Shown: positions 9,684 through 19,633 of the stretch, one piece after another
Numbering within the stretch: position 1 is the stretch's first letter
Layout of the letters: every line of letters starts with the position of its first letter
Source of the DNA: Charina bottae
Lineage: Eukaryota > Chordata > Lepidosauria > Squamata > Charinaidae
DNA length: 64,000 nt
Assembly (NCBI GenBank): GCA_023362775.1
Contig: JALMGJ010000005.1
Location: 83,493,921 to 83,557,920, forward strand
Reading direction: 5' to 3'
Translations under genes and position numbers: made by a program
Notes under the pieces: model-generated
Database searches by the model: none
Seen by the model: only the letters and a program-made list of their open reading frames with translations
Told to the model about the DNA's origin: nothing

Positions 9684-12411
9684 AAACACACTCTTCCAAC
9701 AACCTAAAAGACGACCTTATACATGGACTTCACCAGATGGTCGACTGACTGTAGTTCAGATCATGAACTTCTTATTGCAAAATTTAGAATCAGACTAAAG
9801 AGAATAGGGAAGACCCACAGATCAGTTAGATATGAGCTCACTAATATTCCTAAGGAATATGCAGTGGAGGTGAAGAATAGATTTAAGGGACTAGATTTAG
9901 TAGATAAGGTCCCAGAACAACTATGGACAGAAGTTCGCAACATTGTTCAGGAGGCGGCAACAAAAAATATCCCAAAGAAAAAGAAAACCAAGAAGGCAAG
10001 ATGGCTGTCTGCTGAGACACTGGAAGTAGCCCAAGAAAGAAGGAAAGCAAAAGGCAACAGTGATAGGGGGAGATATGCCCAATGTAAAATTCCAGAGGTT
10101 AGCCAGAGGAGATAAGGAATTATTTTACAAGCAATGTGCGGAAGTGGAAGAAGACAATAGAATAGGAAGGACAAGAGACCTCTTCCAGAAAATTAGAAAC
10201 ATCGGAGGTAAATTCCAGGCAAAAATGGGTATGATCAAAAACAAAGATGGTAAGGACCTAACAGAAGCAGAAGAGATCAAGAAAAGGTGGCAAGAATATA
10301 CGGAAGTTCTGTATAGGAAGGATAATAATATTGGAGATAGCTTTGACGGTGTGGTCAGTGAGTTAGAGCCAGACATCCTGAAGAGTGAGGTTGAATGGGC
10401 CTTAAGAAGCATTGCTAATAACAAGGCAGCAGGAGATGACAGAATCCCAGCTGAACTGTTTAAAATCTTGCAAGATGATGCTGTCAAGGTGATGCATGCT
10501 ATATGCCAGCAAATTTGGAAAACACAAGAATGGCCATCAGATTGGAAAAAATCAACTTATATCCCCATCATTCATTCATTCATTCATTCATTGGCGATCA
10601 CTCGTAGCCGAGTAAGATTGTCTTCCAAGGGTAAAATTTTAACAGTGGATCCGTAAGTGGCTGTAAAGGCCAATTCTGGATCCGCACAACCTCCCACAAT
10701 GAGGGCATAGGTTTCCGGGTGGGAGACGGTCATGATGAGGGTTTGCTTGACGTGCCTTCCTTTTAGCTCTTTTCTCCCTTTCGCCCTGTACTCGTGCTTC
10801 TTCAAAGTCCATAGCGCCTTTAATAAAGGCTAATGTTAGCGTATTAGAAGAAGCGAAAACCACCAGCATTGAAACAATGATCATCCAACATCAACTTCGC
10901 TGGACCGGCCATGTTGTTCGAATGCCTGACCATCGTCTTCCAAAGCAGCTACTTTACTCCCAACTTAAAAATGGAAAACGGAATATTGGTGGACAGCAAA
11001 AGAGATTCAAAGACACTCTCAAAGCTAATTTTAAAAAAATGTAATATCAGCATTGAGAACTGGGAAGCCCTAACTCATGAGCGTTTCAATATATCCCCAT
11101 ACCAAAAAAGGGAAGCACTAAAGAATGTTCAAACTATCGAACAGTGGCACTTATTTCACATGCCAGTAAGGTAATGCTCAAGATCTTGCAAGGTAGACTC
11201 CAGCAATTCATGGAGCGAGAATTGCCAGATGTACAAGCTGGGTTTAGAAAAGGCAGAGGAACTAGAGACCAAATTGCCAATATCCGCTGGATAATGGAGA
11301 AAGCCAGGGAATTTCAGAAAACATCTATTTCTGTTTTATTGACTATTCTAAAGCCTTTGACTGTGTGGATCATAACAAATTGTGGCAAGTTCTTGGTGGT
11401 ATGGGGATACCAAGTCATCTTGTCTGCCTCCTGAGGAATCTGTATAACGACCAAGTAGCAACGGTAAGAACAGAGCACGGAACAACGGACTGGTTTAAGA
11501 TTGGGAAAGGAATACGGCAGGGTTGTATACTCTCACCCTACCTATTCAACCTGTACGCAGAACACATCATGCGACGTGCTGGGCTTGAGGAATCCAAGGC
11601 TGGAGTTAAAATTGCTGGAAGAAACATTAACAATCTCAGATATGCAGATGATACCACTTTGATGGCTGAAACCGAGGAGGAATTGAGGAGCCTTATGACG
11701 AAGGTGAAAGAAGAAAGTGCAAAAGCTGGGTTGCAGTTAAACCTCAAAAAAACCAAGATTATGGCAACGAGCTTGATTGATGACTGGCAAATAGAGGGAG
11801 AAAAAGTGGAGGCAGTGACAGACTTTGTATTTCTAGGCGCAAAGATTACTGCAGACGCTGACTGCAGCCAGGAAATCAGAAGACGTCTACTTCTTGGGAG
11901 GAGAGCAATGGCAAATCTTGATAAAATAGTTAAGAGCAGAGACATCACACTGACAACAAAGGTCCGCATAGTTAAAGCAATGCTATTCTCTGTAGTAACC
12001 TATGGCTGTGAGAGCTGGACCATAAGGAAGGCTGAGTGAAGGAAGATAGATGCTTTTGAACTGTGGTGTTGGAGGAAAATTCTGAGAGTGCCTTGGACTG
12101 CAAGAAGATCAAACCAGTCCGTACTCCAGGAAATAAAGCCAGACTGCTCACTTGAGGGAATGATATTAAAGGCAAAACTGAAGTACTTTGGCCACATAAT
12201 AAGAAGACAGGATACCCTGGAGAAGAAGCTGATGCTAGGGAAAGTGGAAGGCAAAAGGAAGAGGGGCCGACCAAGGGCAAGATGGATGGATGGTATTCTG
12301 GAGGTGACGGACTCAACCATGGGGGAGCTGGGGATGGTGACGGCCGACAGGAAGCTCTGGCGTGGGCTGGTCTATGAGGTCACGAGGAGTCGGAGACGAC
12401 TGAATGAATAA
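9684..12411 (+). mobile_element. BovB (RTE-clade) LINE, inserted in the L2 3' UTR
   Basis: Frames strongly resemble BovB ORF2. An endonuclease remnant (NTLFQQPKRRLYTW… joined to DCSSDHELLIAKFR, suggesting a deletion of roughly 30 codons) is followed by the linker with ELFKILQDDAVKVMHAICQQ, RT motifs with FRKGRGTRDQIANIRW, GIRQGCILSPYLFNLY and LRYADDTTLM (about 11634), and the C-terminus with RRSNQSVLQEI and GRPRARWMDGI. It is disrupted by a frameshift near 10085, a nested insertion at 10569-11089, a one-base frameshift near 11318, and an in-frame TGA at 12037. BovB is known for horizontal spread between squamates and ruminants. Confidence 0.92.
10569..11089 (-). mobile_element. LINE fragment with 5' inversion, nested in BovB
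   Basis: Flanked by an exact 11-bp duplication TATATCCCCAT (10558-10568 and 11090-11100); removing it restores the BovB frame. On the minus strand, 10590-10830 encodes the C-terminal zinc-finger-like end (CPHCGRLCGSRIGLYSHLRI) of a non-LTR element, with an (AATG)n 3' tail at 10569-10590. The adjoining 10850-11080 encodes the region normally upstream (QLRWTGHVVRMPDHRLPKQ) on the plus strand. Sense 3' half plus inverted 5' half is the twin-priming signature. The LINE family is not certain. Confidence 0.85.
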
Positions 12412-12556
12412 ACAACAAATTTGTATTTATAATAGTTGATTTTATATTTGTATCTTTCTTAACTGTTGATTTTATTGTAAAACGCCCAGAGTCCCCTGTT
12501 GGGGGAGATGGGCGGTAATAGAAATATGAACAATAAATAAATAAAATCGAATCTCT
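12412..12556 (+). mobile_element. L2/CR1-type LINE 3' end (right part of the interrupted element)
   Basis: Continues the 3' UTR broken at about 9683. It contains GTAAAACGCCCAGAGTCCCC and GGGAGATGGGCGGTAAT, ending in (AATA)n. The same terminus is seen in the copies at 14348, 21955 and 41066. Confidence 0.85.
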
Positions 12557-12596
12557 TTTCAAATATACTAATACTTGATTGGTTGGTTCTATTCAG

Positions 12597-12819
12597 CCTA
12601 CAGGACAAGAGTCTGTTTATCCACCTGCTGGTCAGTATTCTTATCCTGCTGTGCCTGGAGGCTTCCCACCCATGGGAGGCAGTGACTATAACGCAGCTCC
12701 ACCAACTGGGGAGTTCCCAGGGATTGCAGGCTACCCAACTGCACCTGGTGGGTATCCTCCTGCACCTAGTGGATACCCTGGAGTACCTCAGCCTGGCGGC
12801 ATGCCAACGTATCCAGGAG
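12597..12819 (+). CDS. ANXA7: Annexin A7, coding exon 3 (residues 19-93)
   Basis: Encodes much of the Pro/Gly/Tyr-rich N-terminal tail (PTGQESVYPPAGQ … GYPGVPQPGGMPTYPG). In ANXA7 this low-complexity region is linked to self-association, phase behaviour and partner binding. The acceptor is ATTCAG (12591-12596); a second in-frame acceptor CTACAG lies 7 bases downstream. The exon ends at G12819 before GTATGT, phase 1. GGYPP-type repeats are visible throughout. The exon follows the L2/BovB nest by only about 40 bases. Confidence 0.93.
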
Positions 12820-13564
12820 GTATGTTCCCAAATGCTCTTTGCAGTGTGTGTCTCCTAGTGCTGAATGTTTGTGTCTGATGTTTCAAGAAGTATAAGCAAG
12901 CAGGCAGTGTGACTGCTATACTGGTTTATCACAGTGTATAACAATGACGGATTGTTATGAGAATAAAACGGGGGCAAAACTAAATGCATAACTGCCATTT
13001 GTTTCAAGTATTGATCAAGTCGTGGTCATGTTTAAAGATTCTGCATAGCTGATGCCACGGACCAGTCCCTGTCTGATATCATGGTCTGATTAATAGGAAG
13101 ATTTATTAGGGAAAAGGTAATAAGAAAAATAAGATAAATCTGAACACAAAACTTTAAAAGAAAAATTCTGCCTCACACATATAGAAATTTGGGTAGTATA
13201 GTATAGTGTGGATAAGAGAAGCAGTAACTAGAAAATAGCTTTTGCTAGTAATGAAGTTGTGGTGTGTAAACTTACGAACTGGCTCATGATCCCACAACAT
13301 GTTTGGGTCCGTGTGGCTTTGGAAAAATAAGAGCAATTGCATGGAATTTGAGAATAACACAGCCATAAAAAGAAGATTTTTCTGGGGAAGTTACAACAAT
13401 ATAATGTACCTGTGCGGCTCACATACCTTGGATTAGAAACACTTTTTGCAGTTATTTAATTTAATTTGAATTATTTTTTTTGATAAATTGTATTTTTAAA
13501 TCTTTCAGTTATAATAGCATTATATTTCAGTTTTATCTGCAAACTAAAAAGCATTTTCTTCCAG
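12820..13564. other. ANXA7 intron 3
   Basis: AT-rich intron with a pyrimidine-rich acceptor (TTTTCTTCCAG) at its end. No repeat recognised. Confidence 0.6.
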
Positions 13565-13660
13565 GTGCTGGTTTTGGAGTACCCCCCACTGGTTCTGGTT
13601 TTGGCTATCCACAGCCTCAAGTCCAAACTTATGGTGGAGGTGGATCAGTGCAAATGCCAG
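13565..13660 (+). CDS. ANXA7: Annexin A7, coding exon 4 (residues 93-125)
   Basis: Continues the Gly/Pro-rich tail (AGFGVPPTGSGFGYPQPQ, then a Gly-rich stretch and SVQMP). Bounded by CTTCCAG and CCAG|GTATAA. Enters and leaves in phase 1, consistent with its neighbours. Confidence 0.92.
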
Positions 13661-14284
13661 GTATAATTGAAATCAGAAGAAATCATAATTATATGTATGC
13701 TTCTTTAGAGGTAAAATACATTACAGCCTAATGTATGGTCTCACATGTAGACAGTGGTTCAAGAAACAGCATCTGTACACAGCCTTAGCTCCGTGGTACT
13801 CCACTGGTCTTTCTGCATAATTTTAGAATCAGTTGCATGGTTGCTGCTTAACATAGCTTTTAAAAGTGGCTTAGAATGTTGTGTTGCCCAGTGGAAATGC
13901 AACTGTACATTATTTAACTAAGATGAGAAGAAAGGAAGTTGGTACAGAAATTAGGAAGAAACAGCGTGTGAGCCTATGGCATTCCCTTGATCTCCTATGT
14001 TCGTTACTGCGCTAGATCTGCTACTAACTCTATTCCCATTTTTTAACCTGAGTTTTAACCTGAACCTGATAGCTTCAGTAAGTGTTGGAAATGACCTTGG
14101 GAAAAACAATTAGAGAGCTCCAGGCTGTAATAGACAAGTGAATAGTTGGTTCTGAAAGAGAGGAACAGAGTTTTGAACTTTGCACATAGGCTCCTTTATA
14201 AGCCCTGATGTTTGGTCATAATGTGTTATGCACACAAGATATGAACTACTAGAGTTGCATCTCAGTTATCTTTTTCTTTTGAAG
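13661..14284. other. ANXA7 intron 4
   Basis: Intron sequence with a T-rich acceptor tract (TTTTTCTTTTGAAG). No repeat or other gene recognised. Confidence 0.6.
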
Positions 14285-14325
14285 CTGGGTATCCTGGTGG
14301 ACAAACACCATCAACACCCCTGCAG
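14285..14325 (+). CDS. ANXA7: Annexin A7, coding exon 5 (residues 125-138)
   Basis: Short 41-base exon encoding AGYPGGQTPSTPLQ, the end of the tail. Bounded by TTGAAG and CAG|GTATGT, leaving phase 0. An L2 3' fragment begins only about 20 bases past the donor. The alternative exon that gives the longer, muscle-enriched ANXA7 isoform in mammals would lie between here and 17315; I did not recognise it. Confidence 0.88.
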
Positions 14326-14347
14326 GTATGTTATTTTCATTTCATTT

Positions 14348-14755
14348 CATTCAGAGAGGGCCTGCTACGAACCCCATCAATTAAAGAATGTCATCTGATG
14401 GGGTCTAGGAGGCGGGCCTTCTCTGTGGTAGCGCCCACACTGTGGAACATCTTGCCCCCAGAGTTGAGGCAGATCTCCTCCCTCCCGACCTTTAGGAAAG
14501 AGCTGAAGACCTGGTTCTGCCGCCTGGCATGGGAAGGAGGAAAGGATAGCTCCTCATGGGGGTGGTTAATTCCTTAATTTATTGTCCTTCGTTTTAATTC
14601 CATCTCCATCTGGATTTATAATTATTTATTAATTTATATATTGTACATTGATGTTTTATCTTGTTTTAATTCATTTTATTGTAAACCGCCCAGAGTTCCC
14701 CGTTGGGGGAGATGGGCGGTTATATAAATTTAAATAAATAAATAAATAAATACAT
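14348..14755 (+). mobile_element. L2/CR1-type LINE 3' end fragment
   Basis: Encodes the conserved C-terminal segment (AFSVVAPTLWNILPPELRQ-like with a few changes), then the 3' UTR with TTGTAAACCGCCCAGAGTTC and GGGAGATGGGCGGTTAT, and a (AAAT)n tail. 5'-truncated. Confidence 0.85.
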
Positions 14756-15480
14756 TTCTGCTATAAAATCCATTGATGTGAATTGTTTCAGTGAAAAATC
14801 TAGTTTTGCAGATTAGCTGCTATTCACTAATCACTTCAACATGTATCACACATGGAAGCTCCTTGTTTCTCCTAGAATGCAGTTTGGGAGTTCAAGGAAT
14901 GCCCTAAGTGTCAATGCCCACTTGGGCTCAATGGACAAAAGTGTTCTTTCTGGCTTTCTCACGTGGAAAACAGCACTTAAACTTTTTTTTAATCATTTGG
15001 AATATGTAAAACTACAATAAAACTGTCTAGTGTAGAAAAGCCCTCTATCTATTAAAAAGGCCTAAATTGATCATATCCAAACTCACCCTAAAGCAAACCC
15101 GTTCCCACCATTCATTCAAACCAGCCTTACTTTCTGATCTATAAAGAGCATGGTTTGTCTTATATTCAAACTGGATGAACCATAGTTATTGTAAACTATT
15201 TTTCCTTGAGTTAGCTTGCCTTACTCTACCTACTTAGCCAATCAATCAGAGTTGAGCTGGGCTCACAGTCTGAAATATCATTCTCATACTCATGTTCCTT
15301 TTAGGTTGTATTTTCTTCTTCATTGCCTTCCCTCCTGATTGAACTATTAAAGGTTTTTCATCATTCACCATTCTCCCACCTCCTATAAGATTAAAGCAGC
15401 TAAGTACATCCCTTCTTATGCCTGAAGCCTAAGAGAAGGGAGAAGACACACAGTTTCAGGCTGCTCTAAAGCCTGTATTG
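14756..15480. other. ANXA7 intron 5, first unique part
   Basis: AT-rich sequence with no recognised gene or repeat. Confidence 0.4.
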
Positions 15481-15720
15481 CAGAGCTTTCCAAACTGTGT
15501 GTGTCTGGTGTGTCGCCACACAACCCGGAAGCGCTGATAATCAGCGCTTCCGGGTTTTCCCGCGGCAACACACCAACGGCAGCGTGCAAAAACTCGAAAG
15601 CGGCAGCAGCGCTTCCGGGTTTTTGCGCGCTGCCGCAAGGGCGGCACTTCCGGGTTTTCCCGCAGCGACACACCAACGGCGGTGGGTGTGTTGCCGCGGC
15701 GAAAACTTTGGAAAGCCCTG
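15481..15720 (+). mobile_element. hAT-type MITE, GC-rich family, copy 3
   Basis: Begins CAGAGCTTTCCAAACT, ends ACTTTGGAAAGCCCTG, with the exact 8-bp duplication CTGTATTG (15473-15480, 15721-15728). The interior shares GTGTGTCGCCACAC, AGCGCTTCCGGGTTTTCC and GCGACACACCAACGGC with copies 1, 4 and 5. No transposase. Confidence 0.92.
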
Positions 15721-15882
15721 CTGTATTGTGTCCAGGTTTAAAGCAGGGTTCCATTTATTTTCTTCCTCTGGTTTTGCAGACCAGTTGATAACTGGAGTAA
15801 AAGCAACATAGAGGTCGGCCTAGGCTGAAGGGCTGCCAAGCTATAGGCAGTCTGTTTCTGTCTTTTTTGAAAGAAGGAACGA

Positions 15883-16315
15883 CATTTATTTATTTATTTA
15901 TTTATTCATTCATTCATTCATTCATTCATTTTTTATTTATTTATTTATTCATTCATTCATTCATTCATTCATTTATTTATTTTCAAATTTAGTCACTGCC
16001 CATCTCACTCAAAGAGCAACTCTGGGCGGCTTACAATAAAACAAGAATAAATAATCATTAAAATACAATAAAACAATATTCTTAAATAAAAATATAATCC
16101 AAGACATAGATGTTAAAAAAAGGTCTTAATTTACAGGAGCATCTTCAGGTTGCTAACCACCCCCAGGGTTGGTTACCCCTCTGCATGCCCCATGCGAGAT
16201 GGCAAAGTGGGGGCCCGCCTCACCTCGGGGGGAAGAGTGTTCCATAGGGCGGGGGTAACGGCAGAGAAGGCTCTCTTCTGGGCCCCGCCAATCGACATGA
16301 CCTTTTCAGTTCAAT
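15883..16315 (-). mobile_element. L2/CR1-type LINE 3' end fragment with expanded (CATT)n/(TTTA)n tail
   Basis: Minus-strand copy. The plus strand shows a TTTA/CATT tail repeat (15883-15980), then CTCTGGGCGGCTTACAATAA, then the reversed C-terminal ORF2 segment (CCTCACCTCGGGGGGAAGAG … GCAGAGAAGGCTCTC). Confidence 0.8.
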
Positions 16316-16324
16316 CATCTGTAA

Positions 16325-16655
16325 AAGGTAAAGGTTCCCCCCGCACATTTGTGCAGTCGTGTCCAACTCTAGGGGCCGGTGCTCATCTCCGTTTGTTAGC
16401 CGAAGAGCCAACGTCCGAAGACACTTCCGCGGTCATGTGGCCGGCATGACGCATGCGGAACGCTGTTACCTACCCACCAAAGTGATACCTATTAATCTAC
16501 TTGCATTTGCATGCTTTCGAATTGCTAGGTTGGCAAGAGCTGGGGCTAGTGCAGGAGCTCACTCCGTCACACGGGGCTAGGGATTCGAACCTCCGAACTT
16601 GCAATCTTCCGATTGACAAGCCTGGCGTCTTACCCGCTGAGCCACCACGCCCCCT
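16325..16655 (-). mobile_element. Sauria-type SINE, minus strand
   Basis: Reverse complement of the copy at 6912. It starts with AAAGGTAAAGGTTCCCC (the reversed ACCTT tail), runs through GTCGTGTCCAACTCTAGGGG, and ends with the reversed tRNA-like head TACCCGCTGAGCCACCACGC. Near full length. Confidence 0.82.
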
Positions 16656-16863
16656 AAGGAAACAGTACTTTACACTTAAAAAAGAAAAAAGTCCCATATC
16701 AGTTAGTTTAAAATCTGATTTAAATGATTTTTATTTAAAAATCAAATGCATCAGGAAAAATGCACATACTTTGTAACGGTAGACAGCTATTGGGACTCCT
16801 GATTTGTGTTTTATGGCGCAATGTGTGTGTCTATAAAAGATTTTAGCAAAAGTATGTATACTT

Positions 16864-17138
16864 GGTAAGTTCGGAGGTTCGAATCCCTAGCCCCGCATGA
16901 CGATGTGAGCTCCTGCACTCGCCCCAGCTCTTGCCAACCTAGCAATTCGAAAACATGCAAATGCAAGTAGATAAATAGGTACCACTTCGGTGGGATGGTA
17001 ACAGCGTCTGCGCACGTCATGCGGCCACATGACTGTGGAAGCGTCTTCGGACAACGCTGGCTCTTCGGCTAACAAACGGAGATGAGCACCAGAGTCGGAC
17101 ACGGCTGCACAAATGTGCGGGGAGCCTTTACCTTTACC
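16864..17138 (+). mobile_element. Sauria-type SINE, 5'-truncated
   Basis: Begins inside the tRNA-like head (GTAAGTTCGGAGGTTCGAAT) and ends in CCTTTACCTTTACC. Flanked by an exact 11-bp duplication TATGTATACTT (16853-16863 and 17139-17149), so this truncated form is itself the inserted unit. It lies about 180 bases upstream of ANXA7 exon 6. Confidence 0.88.
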
Positions 17139-17314
17139 TATGTATACTTAGTATAAATAAAATTTATTCTGCTATAGTAAATTGGCTTCATGACTGTACA
17201 TAGGAAATCTTTCCCTGTCTTTCTGAAGCGCTGAATATCAATATTTGATTATTAAAATTGAATAAATACTTAATAAGAATCAAGTTTTGTAATAACACAG
17301 ATTTTCGTTCTCAG

Positions 17315-17417
17315 CCTGCAGCAGTGACGCAGAGCACGCAAGGCACAATTCAACCAGCTCCTAACTTTGATGCAGGGAGGGATGCGGAAATTTTGCGCAA
17401 GGCTATGAAGGGATTTG
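17315..17417 (+). CDS. ANXA7: Annexin A7, coding exon 6 (residues 139-173)
   Basis: Links the tail to the annexin core (PAAVTQSTQGTIQPAPNFD then AGRDAEILRKAMKGF). The first annexin repeat starts at about residue 155; the GFGT calcium loop (171-174) is completed by the next exon. The acceptor is TTCTCAG, the donor G|GTAAGA, phase 1. Confidence 0.95.
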
Positions 17418-18349
17418 GTAAGAGCTCTTACATTTTGTAATATTTGTGTGGTGTCTACATTTAGATTATTTTGTACTTTCATGGCTCAACTATTCAATTA
17501 AGAAAAGAGAGAGAATTGGGCAACAGTGTCAAAGGATAGATTGACCTATAAAGGAGAATAAAGATAACAACCGGGATAAATCCTGCCTGCTAGAATAATG
17601 TACTAGTCGTAGATGCACTTCAGCAAGGACCCCTTGACATTCAGAGTTTCCTCTGATACGATCTCCACATTTGTAACCCTAACCCTAACCCTAACCCTTC
17701 CCCCCTTAGTTTGGACTGCAGAAAACACATTGTAAGAAGTCGTCTGATATCTGTGGTATCTGCAATACATCTGTGAAAGCCCAAATGCAGCAGACATTTT
17801 GCCACAGCTGCCTGAGGGCGCAGAACCCAGTCAGGACCCAGTGAGATGCCCAGTCTGGCCACCAGGACCGTTTCTTAGGCACCTGCCTGCTTGGCCACCT
17901 GTCCCACCTGATTTATTTTTTAAAAAAGAGTTTGGATTATTTTAATTTTAAAGGGAAAGTGAATGTGCTGCAAAGGAAAGCACCATCTTTATTTTATTTA
18001 TAAATTTTAAAAAATCATCTTTATTTCCAAGAAGGATGCTGGAACCTACATAGGCTCCTCTAGATATTTTTAAAAAATAAATTTGGAAGAGCGCTGCAGT
18101 CCAGTGCTTTGCTCAGAAATAGGCCTATCTGCTCAGAAAAAAAGGCAAAGGTTAACTAGAGGCTGAAGTTGGCAGGGGGCAGCCCCATTAGTCGGCTCCT
18201 GATAAATGGGTATTTCTTACTAGCTTTGGCAGCCATTTTGTGAGAGCACCTACATCATGCTTTCAAGATATCAAGTGTGGCCTCCAAGGTTGGGATGGAG
18301 GAATGGCTGTTCTATAAAATTGACTCGATATGTCTTTCTTGCTTCCAAG
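17418..18349. other. ANXA7 intron 6
   Basis: Contains a short telomere-like (TAACCC)4 run at 17674-17698. The remainder is unremarkable and ends with the acceptor TTGCTTCCAAG. Confidence 0.6.
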
Positions 18350-18444
18350 GTACGGATGAACAAACAATCATTGATGTTGTGGCCAACCGTTCCAGTGATC
18401 AGAGGCAACAAATTAAAGTTGCTTTCAAGACCATGTATGGCAAG
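18350..18444 (+). CDS. ANXA7: Annexin A7, coding exon 7 (residues 173-204)
   Basis: Rest of annexin repeat 1 (GTDEQTIIDVVANRSSDQRQ, then IKVAFKTMYGK). The TDEQ residues complete the first calcium loop, and the helix B-D pattern is intact. The acceptor is CCAAG, the donor AAG|GTAAAA, leaving phase 0. Confidence 0.95.
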
Positions 18445-19519
18445 GTAAAATTGTTGGTTATCTTTTTTCCAGTAATTGACAAAGGAAGAGCAGCAATGCG
18501 GCAGGACATTTTGTATGTTTGTTGGAGGAAAGGAAAGACTATAATTTAAATTTGGTTTGGTCTTCCATTTGTTTGTATGTTACCTGTAACTTTACTGAAC
18601 ATTGCATTGTGGGAATGAATGAATGAATATTTTTATTACAGTCACTGACTAGAAGTTTGTGGGAATGATGTTTAATATATTGATTCAAGGAAGAATTCTA
18701 TATTTCAGTGATAACCCGTCCTCTGAATGCCCTACAACCAATTTTCAAGATTAGATACATCTGATACTTTTCTTGAGGACTAAAACGTCAAGTTATACTT
18801 ATGTACAGATAAAAAAACATGTTTTATATTTTGTGGTCAAATCCACTCTCCATTCTGCACCTGTTTCAAGGAAGTAAAAAACGAATGAGGCCACTCGAGA
18901 GTGTTTTGCTAATCGGACGTGACCATCTGCTTGCACTCAGCCCATACATTACAGAGGAATGAATTCAAGCAGAGGTTGCCTTTATGGACAAGACATTTTT
19001 CAAATGCTCTGAGCTGCTTTTTCATAAAATGCAAATTTAGATTGGTGTGAGCGTGGTGGACAATTGGCAGTTTAGTTGGGAAAATCTGAACTACCTGTAT
19101 TATGGGTTGATAGCTTTTACATTGTTTTATTTATTTATGTTTTCTTAATTGCTACAGTAAATTGTTCCTATTGTTTGTGGTGCGTATGCCTGTGCATTGC
19201 AGCCCGTCCATAGTAATGTTGCTATTGAGTTAATTACTGTAAATTTTTATTGTTATTCTGTCCTGTTTACTAATAAAAACATTGCATTTAGGTTTTACAT
19301 TTAATAATAGAAAGTAATTTCTTTAAAAATAATTAGACTCTAATTAGAGTCTCCTAATACAAATAAATAAAAAACTTAAAATTGGCAATCTATTTCCTTA
19401 ATTTTCTGTTTGAAATGTATTTTCCTCTAGCTGATCGTTGCCTTGAGTATATGTTCAAATAGATGTATAAGGTTTTCTGAATATACATCCTTCTGATACT
19501 TATTTTGATAACTGGACAG
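18445..19519. other. ANXA7 intron 7
   Basis: AT-rich intron, no recognised repeat. The acceptor is CTGGACAG. Confidence 0.6.
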
Positions 19520-19633
19520 GATTTAATTAAAGACCTGAAGTCGGAGCTTAGTGGGAATATGGAAGAGTTGATCCTTGCATTGTTCATGCCACGTACTTAT
19601 TATGATGCCTGGAGTTTAAGGCATGCAATGAAG
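19520..19633 (+). CDS. ANXA7: Annexin A7, coding exon 8 (residues 205-242)
   Basis: Encodes DLIKDLKSELSGNMEELILA, LFMPRTYYDAWSLRHAMK: the end of repeat 1, including the acidic residues that cap the calcium site, and the first helix of repeat 2. Exactly 38 codons, phase 0 at both ends, donor AAG|GTATGA. Confidence 0.95.

Noticed and set aside
6912..16655. tRNA-like sequences with A and B boxes
   Set aside because: They are heads of Sauria-type and other tRNA-derived SINEs with degenerate arms, not tRNA genes.
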